Shown in pieces: positions 20,605 to 31,462 of a stretch of DNA of 64,000 nt. The stretch is from Uranotaenia lowii (taxonomy: Eukaryota; Arthropoda; Insecta; Diptera; Culicidae), in NCBI RefSeq assembly GCF_029784155.1, contig NC_073692.1, positions 240,331,756-240,395,755 of the forward strand, given 5' to 3'. The translations under genes were made by a program, and so were the position numbers. The first letter of the stretch is position 1, and every line of letters begins with the position of its first letter. The notes under the pieces were generated by a model. That model was not told the DNA's origin and made no database searches. It saw nothing but the letters and a program-made list of their open reading frames with translations.

Positions 20605-23600
20605 CTTTGTTTTGTCATTTTTGTCATTTTTGTCATTTTTGTAATTTTTGTAATTTTTATAATTTTTGTAATTTTTGAAATTTTTGTAATTTTTGTAATT
20701 TTTGTAATTTTTGGTAATTTTTGTAATTTTTGTAATTTTTGTAATTTTTGTAATTTTTGTAATTTTTGTAATTTTTGTAATTTTTGTAATTTTTGTAATT
20801 TTTGTAATTTTTGTAATTTTTGTAATTTTTGTAATTTTTGTAATTTTTGTAATTTTTGTAATTTTTGTAATTTTTGTAATTTCTGTAATTTTTGTAATTT
20901 TTGTAATTTTTGTAATTTTTGTAATTTTTGTAATTTTTGTAATTTTTGTAATTTTTGTAATTTTTGTAATTTTTGTAATTTTTGTAATTTTTGTAATTTT
21001 TGAAATTTTTGTCATTTTTATCATTTTTATCATTTTTATCATTTTTGTCATTTTTGTCATTTTTGTCATTTTTGTCATTTTTGTCATTTTTGTCATTTTT
21101 GTCATTTTTGTCATTTTTGTCATTTTTGTCATTTTTGTCATTTTTGTCATTTTTGTAATTTTTGTCATTTTTGTCATTTTTGTCATTTTTGTCATTTTTG
21201 TCATTTTTGTCATTTTTGTCATTTTTGTCATTTTTGTCATTTTTCTCATTTTTGTCATTTTTGTCATTTTTGTCATTTTTGTCATTTTTGTCATTTTGTC
21301 ATTTTTGTCATTTTTGTAATTTTTGTCATTTTTGTCATTTTTGTTATTTTTGTTATTTTTGTTATTTTTGTAATTTTTGTAATTTTTTTAATTTTTGTAA
21401 TTTTTGTAATTTTCGTAATTTTTGTAATTTTTGTAATTTTTGTCATTTTTGATATTTTTGTTATTTTTGTAATTTTTGTAATTTTTGTAATTTTTGTAAT
21501 TTTTGTAATTCTTGTAATTATTGTAATTTTTGTAGTTTTTGTAATTTTTGTAATTTTTGAAATTTTTGTAATTTTTGGAATTTTTGTAATTTTTGTAATT
21601 TTTGTAATTTTTGTAATTTTTGTAATTTTTATAATTTTTGTAATTTTTGTAATTTTTGTAATTTTTGTAATTTTTGTAATTTTTGTAATTTTTGTAATTT
21701 TTGTAATTTTTGTAATTTTTGTAATTTTTGTAATTTTTGTAATTTTTGTAATTTTTGTAATTTTTGTAATTTTTGTAATTTTTGTAATTTTTGTCAATTT
21801 TGTCCATTTTGTCAATTTTGTCAATTTTGTCAATTTTGTCAATTTTGTCAATTTTGTCAATTTTGTCAATTTTGTCAATTTTGTCAATTTTGTCAATTTT
21901 GTCAATTTTGTCAATTTTGTCAATTTTGTCAATTTTGTCAATTTTGTCAATTTTGTCAATTTTGTCAATTTTGTCAATTTTGTCAATTTTGTCAATTTTG
22001 TCAATTTTGTCAATTTTGTCAATTTTGTCAATTTTGTCAATTTTGTCAATTTTGTCAAATTTGTCAATTTTGTCAATTTTGTCAATTTTGTCAATTTTGT
22101 CAATTTTGTCAATTTTGTCAATTTTGTCAATTTTGTCAATTTTGTCAATTTTGTCAATTTTGTCAATTTTGTCAATTTTGTCAATTTTGTCAATTTTGTC
22201 AATTTTGTCAATTTTGTCAATTTTGTCAATTTTGTCAATTTTGTCAATTTTGTCAATTTTGTCAATTTTGTCAATTTTGTCAATTTTGTCAATTTTGTCA
22301 ATTTTGTCAATTTTGTCAATTTTGTCAATTTTGTCAATTTTGTCAATTTTGTCAATTTTGTCAATTTTGTCAATTTTGTCAATTTTGTCATTTTTTTCAA
22401 TTTAGCCATTTTTTAAATTTTGTCAATTTCGCCAATTTTGTCAATTTTTTTCAATTTTGTCAGTTTCTTCATTTTTGTAAATTATATCATTTTCGTGAAT
22501 TTTGAAAATTTTGTCAATCTTGTCAATTTTGTCATTTTTGTCATTTTTGTCATTTTTGTCATTTTTGTCATTTTTGTTATTTTTGTCATTTTTGTCATTT
22601 TTGTCATTTTTGTCATTTTTGTCATTTTTGTCATTTTTGTCATTTTTGTCATTTTTGTCATTTTTGTCATTTTTGTCATTTTTGTCATTTTTGTCATTTT
22701 TGTCATTTTTGTCATTTTTGTCATTTTTGTCATTTTTGTCATTTTTGTCATTTTTGTCATTTTTGTCATTTTTGTCATTTTTGTCAATTTCGTCAATTTT
22801 GTCATTTTTGTCATTTTTGTCAATTTTGTTAATTTTGTCAATTTGTCAATTTTGCCAATTTAGTCAAATTTGTAATTTTGGTCATTTTTATCATTTTTGT
22901 CATTTTTGTCATTTTTGTCATTTTTGTAATTTTTGTAATTTTTGTCATTTTTGTCATTTTTGTCATTTTTGTCATTTTTGTCATTTTTGTCATTTTTGTC
23001 ATTTTTGTCATTTTTGTCATTTTTGTCATTTTTGTCATTTTTGTCATTTTTGTCATTTTTGTCATTCTTGTCATTTTTTCCATTTTTGTCATTTTTGTCA
23101 TTTTTGTCATTTTAGTCATTTTTGTCATTTTTGTCATTTTTGTCATTTTTGTCATTTTTGTCATTTTTGTCATTTTTGTAATTTTTGTAATTTTTGTAAT
23201 TTTTGTAATTTTTGTAATTTTTGTAATTTTTGTAATTTTTGTAATTTTTGTCATTTTTGTCATTTTTGTCATTTTTGTCATTTTTGATCATTTTTGTCAT
23301 TTTTGTCATTTTTGTCATTTTTGTCATTTTTGTCATTTTTGACATTTTTGTCATTTTTGTCATTTTTGTCATTTTTGTCATTTTTGTCATTTTTGTCATT
23401 TTTGTCATTTTTGTCATTTTGGTCATTTTTGTCATTTTTGTCATTTTTGTCATTTTTGTCATTTTTGTCATTTTTGTCATTTTTGTCATTTTTGTCATTT
23501 TTGTCATTTTTGTCATTTTTGTCTTTTATTTTTGTCATTTTTGTCATTTTTGTCATTTTTGTCATTTTTGTCATTTTTGTCATTTTTGTCATTTTTGTCA

Positions 23601-24665
23601 TTTTTGTCATTTTTGTCATTTTTGTCATTTTTGTCATTTTTGTCATTTTTGTCATTTTTGCCATTTTTGTCATTTTTGTCATTTTTGTCATTTTTGTCAT
23701 TTTTGTCATTTTTGTCATTTTTGTCATTTTTGTCATTTTTGTCATTTTTGTCATTTTTGTCATTTTTGTCATTTTTGTCATTTTTGTCATTTTTGTCATT
23801 TTTGTCATTTTTGTCATTTTTGTCATTTTTGTCATTTTTGTCATTTTTGTCATTTTTGTCATTTTTGTCATTTTTGTCATTTTTGTCATTTTTGTCATTT
23901 TTGTCATTTTTGTCATTTTTGTCATTTTTGTCATTTTTGTCATTTTTGTCATTTTTGTCAATTTCGTCAATTTTGTCATTTTTGTCAATTTTGTTAATTT
24001 TGTCATTTTTGTCATTTTTGTCATTTTTGTCATTTTTGTCATTTTTGTCATTTTTGTCATTTTTGTCATTTTTGTCATTTTTGTCATTTTTGTCATTTTT
24101 GTCATATTTGTTATTTTTGTCATTTTTGTAATTTTTGTAATTTTTGTCATTTTTGTGATTTTTGTCATTTTTGTCATTTTTGTCATTTTTGTCATTTTTG
24201 TCATTTTTGTCATTTTTGTCATTTTTGTCATTTTTGTCATTTTTGTCATTTTTGTCATTTTTGTCATTTTTGTCATTTTTGTCATTTTTGTTATTTTTGT
24301 CATTTTTGTTATTTTTGTCATTTTTGTCATTTTTGTCATTTTTGTCATTTTTGTCATTTTTGTCATTTTTGTCATTTTTGTCAATTTTATCAATATGGAC
24401 TTTTTGCCAGTTTCATCAATTTTGTCAATATGTTTTTTCGATTTTGTAAATTTGTCGAGTTGTGTAATTTTGTTATTTTAGGCAATTTAGACAAATTTGT
24501 TAATGTTTTCATTATTTTCAATTTGGTCATTACTTTTAATTTTATTTTTCAATTTTGTCGGTTTTTCAACTTTTCTTATTATCGGTTTTGTTCGTTCTGT
24601 CATATTTGTCAATTTTGTCATTTTTGTAAATTTTGTCGATTTTGCCCATTATCACAACTTTGTTA
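20605..24665 (+). repeat. 9-bp satellite array 1, about 4.1 kb
   Basis: The unit is TTTTTGTAA or TTTTTGTCA. The variants are arranged in blocks rather than mixed: mostly GTAA at 20640-21005, GTCA at 21008-21310, GTAA at 21330-21790, ATTTTGTCA at 21791-22389, GTCA at 22525-22785 and 22880-23178, GTAA at 23178-23258, then GTCA to 24383. Degenerate stretches occur at 22390-22525, 22785-22880 and at the right edge. All six frames stay open over long distances because nine is a multiple of three. These frames are not genes. Confidence 0.97.
21791..22389 (+). repeat. Homogeneous ATTTTGTCA sub-array, about 66 copies
   Basis: Nearly every unit in this 600-bp block carries the same T-to-A change relative to TTTTTGTCA. 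I see only two interruptions (at about 21805 and 22055). Such uniformity points to recent local amplification. Confidence 0.9.
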
Positions 24666-27088
24666 ATGTTTACTGTTGTCAATTTGAAGGTTCTGTCTGG
24701 AATCAACGGAGTGTTTATTTTAGTGGAAATGGATTTAAACACGTATTATACAAACTTTTCTACGAAGCACTTCTTTCTTTTATGCTACCGCGCTTTATGC
24801 TACAATTTTTCAGATAGTCTTGAAACACATTTTACTAAAAAATCGGTTTGTTCTCAATCTAAGCGATTATACATAACTTATGCGCTTTAAATTATTCATA
24901 AAGATACTTTTGTTACCAGTAAACGTTCAGAAAAAGTCAGAATAATTTTTTTTCTTCCAAAAAAATCACAAAAAAGTCATAAATTTCCCGGGGAAAACTA
25001 AACTGTTGGATTTTATCAAATCCGCTCGAATAAACTCAAGGCAGAAAAGCAAGCAGATATCACAGGTTCTCTAGCAAGTCTAGAAGAAAAAAAACAAGAT
25101 GGCTTGGATCAGAGTAGGCATCGCTTTAATCGCGAAACGAAGTTATCCGGCCGGAATAAGAGGCTTCGCAGTTTTCTGCAGAATCATGTGCGTCTCTCTG
25201 GGGCTGTCGTTAAGCCAAAGCTGCTGCCTCATATGAACTCGAAGAAACGCAGCCAGCACAGTCCGCGTGGAATGGAAAGCATAGTGGGTTGCGTTTCGAA
25301 TTTTCCAATAGTCAAAATCGGAAACGCGTCAAGCCCCCGGGGATTCTTTTGAAATTTCCCACCCGATGAAAGAAGGTATCTCGAATTGTCACTTTCAATA
25401 CGAGGATTTGGAAAATTAATCTTTCGGAACACAACATTCGGGAGTTGGGAGTAAACTGATGAAGTTGTAATTTTCGTTTGAACTTCTCGAATCGTGAATT
25501 TCTTTTCAGAATTTCACTGTGATCAAAAATCTTCATTCGACGAGAGAGAGAGTGAGCCTTAAGCTGTAGTAAATAAATTAGGAATAATCGCATTTTGTTC
25601 CTCGCTTGTCGTCTTCCGATGAGCAAAAGTATCATCGCTGGAAAGCATATAAACTTCAATATATCTTTTCTACTTTCTTTTCAAACAATCTTAGACGGTG
25701 TAGGCATTCCGGGAACAGCAAACGAAATTGAACGGAAGGTGGCCTTCGTGGGGCTCTTTTTTTTCTTCGCTACTTCTGAGCTGCTGCTGCAGATGATGGC
25801 GATGAATTATTCAATTTTGGCAGTTTTTTTTCACAAACCGCCCTCTCGGCTCGCAGTGGGAAAATTTTTCGAAGAGCATCTGTCGGAATTGGCTGTATCA
25901 AATTATCTATCACGAATGGAAAGTCGATTTTTGGCTTTTCCTAATGGTTCGAGATGTGGTTTGCAGGCAAATTTTCCTTTTATAATCTGTGGTGCGAAAT
26001 GTACTTATCGTTTGTCATAAATTGGCTTAGCTTCTCAGATCCTTCGCGTGGGCGTTGTTAAGTTGATACGTACCTGGAATGGAGAAAGAGATATAGAAGT
26101 GAATTAGCGATGAACTGGAACAGGATGTTTGATTCAATTTTGGATATTTTTATTATAATGAAAAACACGAACGTTTGAGTTGAATGCCAAGGTCTAAAAA
26201 GTTCTATACATTCGGTATTTGAAAGCACTTTTGAAATCTGAAAACTTTTTTCGACATATCAGTTATAGTAAATGAGTAAATGAATAAGTTTAAAATTCCC
26301 GGCTGACTGAATTTATAGGTATAGGTTGTTAATTTAAGAATTAAAACTCTGAATCTGAACACCTCCTGAACAACATGAACTGCAAAGGGTTTAATATCAA
26401 AGCATAAAAATGATCGATTGATAAAGTTTGTCAAAGTAAAACAGTACGTGGTCTTATATTTTGTCGCGCCGTTTTTTTCAAAATTTTATTTTATAATAAG
26501 TGTATTAAATTTAAGCACTTCCTAAAAGCTTACAAAGTGTATGATTTTGTTTGGGAGGTTATTTACTATGCACGAGTGAACTTGCTCTAAATGAGCAGCA
26601 GCGCTGCTTCTCTTTGAATTATCCAAAAAGATCGCAGCAATCAGGAAATATGTGTGTGAAAACTTTATTACTTTTTACTTATGAAGAAACAGAAAAACTC
26701 CACTGTTTGATGTCAACGATAAAATTTATGGATGTAAAACTTCAATTTTACTTGTAGGTATAATTAAAGTTCAGAAAAAATTCACGAATCCAAAACACGC
26801 GTGCGCTTGACACAAGTCCACGCCTACTTCTCTTATAATATCCGGATTATAAATTGAAAATCTTTAAAAATTCCAAGTTTAAGAAAATCATCCTGATTAG
26901 CCCGGGAAAAAAATCTGGTTTTGTTATGTTAATTTATAGAAAATGGTTAGAATAGTGAAAGTTATTCGCCAACAAGAAGCCAACGGGATATGTAAGCAAT
27001 GTTGAATCTACCATGCAATCTGCCATTCAACTGCCTCAGAACGACAATCGGGCCAGAACTAGACAACCACTTGTATTGCTTAATGAAC
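24666..27088. other. No recognised gene
   Basis: Mixed composition. Open frames at 25104-25352 and 25595-26020 have no recognisable domain. A lone sequence GAGTGAACTTGCTCTAA near 26574 resembles one end of the TAA-duplicating family, without a partner nearby. Confidence 0.4.
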
Positions 27089-28186
27089 GCTTGAAGGGCG
27101 AACACGAAGTTATTGCGGCACATTCAACAGGGCATACCTTTTTATCATTGGGTAAAAATCAACCAAATTTTGCACACTTTCTCATTGATGTGTATTGTTT
27201 ACATGCTGTCAAACTCGAAGTCGTGTTTTCCGATTCAACGAAAATGGAGATGAACCAACGCGAGTCGAGAGAACAAATTCTTTCCAAACGCCTGGAATTT
27301 CCTGACCTGTGGTACCGGCAGTTTGGAAAAATGTTGAACATTCACCATTCAACCGTCTCCAGAGTGTTGAAGCAGTTGCAGGAGCGGTTGACGTTGGACC
27401 ACGGCAAAAGAGCTGTAAGAAAACCGGGACCGGAGAACAAAAAGACGGAGGGAAAGGTGAACCGGTTGATTGAAGCAAATCCAAACGTCTCAAGGCGTGA
27501 TTTGGCTAAAAAGATCGGCATGTCGCAGAGCTACGTCCAGAATGCAAAGAAGAGAGGTGGAATATATACATACAAGGTAGAAAACTTCCCAAATCGCGGT
27601 GAGCGGCAACAGTCGACGGCTAAAACTCGGGCACGGAAGCCCTCCGAAAAGATGCTGACAAAATATGGCTACTGTGTGATGGACGACGAAACGTATATAA
27701 AAGCTGATTTTAAACAAATTCCGGAGTTGGAGTTATTCACCGGCAAGAACAAGATGTGGACGACAAATTTAGAAAGAAGAAAATATTGAAGTTTGCCTCC
27801 AAGTATCTCGTTTGTCAGGCCATCTGCTTTTGCGGAATGAGGAGTGAGCCTTTGCCTCGAGAAGCGCCTATTGCCGTTAGTGCAGCGGCACGACGAACCT
27901 CCGCTATATTGGCCAGATTTAGCATCATGGCACAATTTTAAAAGTGTCCCGCAGTGGTATGAGGCTAATTCTGTCAATTTTTTTCCCGGATGAAGAGGGA
28001 ACTTCGGAAGAGGAAGAAGACAGTCAAAGACGAGAAGGACTTGTAAAGAAAATGGAGAAAACTGAGAAACTGGTACCGGATGACACTGTAAAGACTTTGA
28101 TGGGGGGTATCAAGCGAAAATGCGTCCAATTTTACAGTCAAGGTCAGGCTTCGGATTCATTTGAGAGCAAACACCCACGGAGCTAA
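27089..28186 (+). pseudogene. Mariner (DD37E-type) transposase, broken
   Basis: The first part is open from about 27091 to 27789. It has a helix-turn-helix-like segment (FGKMLNIHHSTVSRVLKQL), a second DNA-binding region (RRDLAKKIGMSQSYVQNAKK) and the first catalytic block DDETYIKADFKQ (27682 onward). A frameshift follows near 27745. KFASKYLVCQAIC is read in a second frame, and the second Asp block YWPDLAS (Asp codon 27916-27918) returns to the first. The segment with the catalytic Glu (TPELRPIEKYW in relatives) is missing, replaced by Glu/Arg-rich sequence. The end (KTLMGGIKRK) is in the third frame. The same family recurs at 63351-64000. Terminal repeats were not found. Confidence 0.8.
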
Positions 28187-28256
28187 AATCTGCTCTCACT
28201 CTTTAAGCGGCGTGAAGGAATGAGAAGGAGTGACCATTTGCCTCGAAGATGTCATG

Positions 28257-28333
28257 CTCCTAGGGAGTTCTTTTTACCTCTCGCTCCGCTCATAAAAGAT
28301 AAATGAGCGCTCTTCGGGAGCGCTCCCTAGGAG
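28257..28333. repeat. Short inverted repeat (hairpin)
   Basis: CTCCTAGGGAG at 28257-28267 is the exact inverse of CTCCCTAGGAG at 28323-28333, with a self-complementary GAGCGCTC pair inside. The significance is unknown. Confidence 0.6.
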
Positions 28334-28639
28334 AACGCTTCAAGACAAACGTTATGAGCTGGGAATCTGGCTGGTTCGTGTTCGTTTGTTTTGGTTTGCG
28401 CCGGCGGTGTCATTTGGAAATGATTTAATATGAATAACGAAAGGTAGCACGTGTCCCCGCTGATTATTTTGTTGAGTAGAGTGGCTCAAATAAGCAGATT
28501 GTTGTGTGAAGTTTACATGCAAAATTTAAGTCAAATAGCACAAGAAGGGCCTCTAGTTTGTAAAGAAATTTGAAATATTATCTTCGGGTAGCTATTTTTT
28601 CATCAATAACCGTCAAACGGGGCATTATGCAACAGCCGG

Positions 28640-29690
28640 GTTAGATGCTACATTTGTATACCACATCAAGAGGTATTATTTTTTTGAATATAATGTAGTG
28701 AAGTTATCATTTAAGGATAACAAAATAATGATGACTAATTTCTTAACATCGTGAGATAGATTTTTAAATATTTTGATTCTCATAGAAAATTAAAAACATT
28801 GTGCCAAAGATGTACCTACATTTTTTTTTATATTTTTCCAATGCCCTTATAACATACCTTGCCTATATCAACACTGTTGGTGTGATGTTTTTTTTTTTTG
28901 GAAAATCAGCATTTTTTTTAATGAATATTTGAATAATTCAGTTACCAATCCGGGCTAAAAATTCATCAAAATGCAAATCAAAGATTCACCTTTTAAATCT
29001 CGATTCCATATGCTGTTATGATTGGTTCACTTCACGCGTTTGTTAAATTCAAAATATCATCTATCATGACATGAACTTTTATGATTTAAGCTAGATGATT
29101 TTTTACCCCTAAATGTATGCAGCACCTTTATGGTTTTAAAATCATTTTTGACAGAAAAATATAACATCAACTTTTATGATTTAAACTAGATAATTTTGTA
29201 CTCCTAAATGTATGCAGCACCTTTATGATTTTAAAATCATTTTTGACAGAAAAACATAACATAAACTTTTATGATTTAAGCTAGATGATTTTTTACCCCT
29301 AAATGTATGCAGCACCTTCATAGTTTTAAAATCATTTTTGACAGAAAATTGTAAAATTTTATTCGAACAAAACAAAAACATACTGCATTTGGTGCTTTAT
29401 GCGTTATGACATCAGAAATATATCTTAAACTATACATTTTCAAACGTTTCCATTTGATTTTTTCATTCATTGTTGCCACTTATCTAGACCTTTTTTAGTA
29501 AGGTGAAAATCGTATGTTTTGCAGATTCGAAAATATCTGGGGAAGCAATGATTTTTCTGACTACGTAATTTTGATGTCCATTCAACCTTAAGCCTTTTGA
29601 TTTAGAAGCAGAATGATTATCTATGGACGTTAAGTTTTTAAAAGCCATTTAGGTTGATAAATGTGCAGGATGTTCTTGTTTACAATACTT
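28640..29690 (-). repeat. Dispersed A+T-rich repeat, copy B
   Basis: It is the inverse-oriented counterpart of 9190-9720, sharing the anchors listed there. It is longer because one internal segment is present three times. No ORF is recognised. Confidence 0.65.
29073..29355 (-). repeat. Three tandem units of 95-96 bp
   Basis: The phrase AACTTTTATGATTTAA starts at about 29073, 29169 and 29264. Each unit also carries CCTAAATGTATGCAGCACCTT and AAAATCATTTTTGACAGAAAA in shifted or truncated form. Units are highly similar, so the expansion is fairly recent. Confidence 0.9.
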
Positions 29691-29864
29691 CTTTCAACAC
29701 CGGCCGATTTCTTTGTAAAACATATTATCTAAAAGCCTTAACTTCGACAATCGTTTTACATGCACATTGAATGTAAATTAGAGTAATAATGTTAACGTTG
29801 TTTAGTTACAAAAATAGTCTAAAATTCGTTTTGCTTACATCGTCGCACAGCAACCTCCAGCAGC

Positions 29865-29909
29865 CAAATATGTACTTAACTCGATCATTCAAATATGTAC
29901 CTAACTCGA
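29865..29909 (+). repeat. 25-bp direct duplication
   Basis: CAAATATGTACTTAACTCGA at 29865 is repeated at 29890 with one substitution. Confidence 0.75.
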
Positions 29910-30156
29910 AGCAATTCTGAATCTTCACACGCAAAGTTATTTCTCCCAGGGAGGCCTCTTTGGGAGGAGCGCAGAGCCTCCGAGGGAGCAAAGAGTGACT
30001 GGCGCTCCTAGCGATTCTGGCGGTAAGAGAAGCGAGAAAGAGTGGTTTTCGATTGCCAGGAGTTTGGGAGTTCCTCCTCAATGAGTGGTACTGCTCTGCC
30101 TCTTATGAGTCGCGCCTCAGGATGCGTCCGAAGCCTGGTCAAGGCTCCATCGATTA

Positions 30157-31460
30157 AAGGGTGATACGGTCAAAATTTGGTCAAGGAAAAACGCGAGTAA
30201 GTCGGTGAAATCGTTTATTTAGAAAATCAAATTGAATTTCTTCTTCAAGTAAAATTAGTATAAAATTCAGGAAAAATATTCAGTTAGGCTTCCGCTTTTC
30301 CAAATCCGAATTGCCGGGCCTTACGCTTCACCCCTGCCATCAGATTTTGTACAACCACCTTGTGCACCTTCTTCGCCGCAGAAAGCCAGTTTGCCTTAAA
30401 CTGCTGCTCGTCCTTAGCAGTTTTTTTGGTCTTCTTTAGGTTCCGCTTGACAATAGCCCAGTATTTCTCTATTGGGCGGAGCTCTGGCGTGTTGGGAGGG
30501 TTCTTGTACTTGGGAACCACCTGCACGTTGTTGGCGACATACCACTCCATGGCCTTTTTACCGTAATGGCAAGATGCTAAATCCGGCCAAAACAGTATGG
30601 AACAACCGTATTTCTTCAGGAAAGGCAGCAGACGTTTATTCAAACACTCTTTCACGTAAATTTCTAGGTTGACAGTCCCGGAAGCAATGAAAATGCTTCT
30701 TTTCAAGCCACAGGTAGAGATGGCTTGCCAAACCAGATATTTCTACGCGAACTTTGACAGTTTCATGTGCTTGGAAATATCTGCTACCTTTCCCCTTCCT
30801 TTTGGCGTATAAAACTCCTGTCCTGGAAGCTGCTTGTAGTCGGCTTTGACGTAGATTTCGTCGGCCATTACGACGCAGTCAAACTTCGTCAGCATCGTCG
30901 TGTACAGCCCCCGGGATCGCGCTTTGGTCGTCGTATTTTGTTTATCATCGCGATTTGGAGTCACTACCTTCTTGTAAGTCGATCGTCCGGGTCGTTTTTT
31001 GGCTCGATGCACGGTTGTAGACGATACACCCAGCTTATTTGCGGCATCTCGGAGAGAGAGGTTAGGGTTTCGCTTGAAACTACCGGCAACTCTCTTTGTC
31101 GTCCCAGCGGCTACCGGTTTTCGATTTCCCCCCGATCCAGACTTCTTGGCTGTCGACAAACGTTCCCCAAAAACTTTAATTACATTTGTAACGGTTGATT
31201 TGGCAACTTTCAGCGATTTTGCCAGCTTTGCGCGCGAGTAGCTCGGATTTTCGCGATGCGCGAGCAAAATTTTGATACGCTGCTCTTCTTTCTTGGACGG
31301 CATTTTGACACCTGAAGAGTGAATTCCTAAATCAAAATAGGAGCAACATTCTACACACACACACCTTCAAAATAAGGGGTGTTCAGGTTTTTTAAATGCA
31401 AAATTGAAAGAAATTCATACGTCAAGTTGATATTGATCAAATTTTAACCGTTTCACCCTT
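30157..31460 (-). mobile_element. Nearly intact DD37E mariner-type transposon
   Basis: The 1,304-bp element has inverted ends AAGGGTGATACGGTCAAAAT (left) and ATTTTAACCGTTTCACCCTT (right), flanked by TA on both sides (30155-30156 and 31461-31462). That is the normal Tc1/mariner target duplication. One transposase gene fills most of it on the minus strand. It is the best-preserved coding element in the window. Confidence 0.95.
30284..31303 (-). pseudogene. DD37E mariner-type transposase with one stop codon
   Basis: From the ATG at 31303 (MPSKKEEQRIKI) the frame runs to 30284, about 339 codons, with a single TAG at 30743-30745 where Lys is expected (SKFA, stop, KYLVWQA). The N-terminal part has paired helix-turn-helix segments (YSRAKLAKSLKVAKSTV and LSLRDAANKLGVSSTTV). 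The catalytic triad is present: Asp in MADEIYVKAD, Asp in FWPDLASCHYG, and Glu in PELRPIEKYW. There are 37 residues between the second Asp and the Glu. Transposase acts on the element ends in the nucleus. Length and motif order fit the family. Apart from the stop I see no frameshift, so the gene seems recently inactivated, or the TAG could be read through in another copy's context. Confidence 0.93.
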
Positions 31461-31462
31461 TA

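Noticed and set aside
20545..24481. Many long open frames on both strands (VIF-, KMT-, FCH- and FLS-type peptide repeats)
   Set aside because: They are by-products of a 9-bp repeat, which cannot create stops unless the unit contains one. All frames stay open and codon use is meaningless.
20605..24665. CRISPR array
   Set aside because: Units are directly tandem without spacers and the sequence is eukaryotic.
26560..26590. End of a TAA-duplicating element (GAACTTGCTCTAA)
   Set aside because: Only one end is visible and no partner could be found nearby, so I do not call an element.
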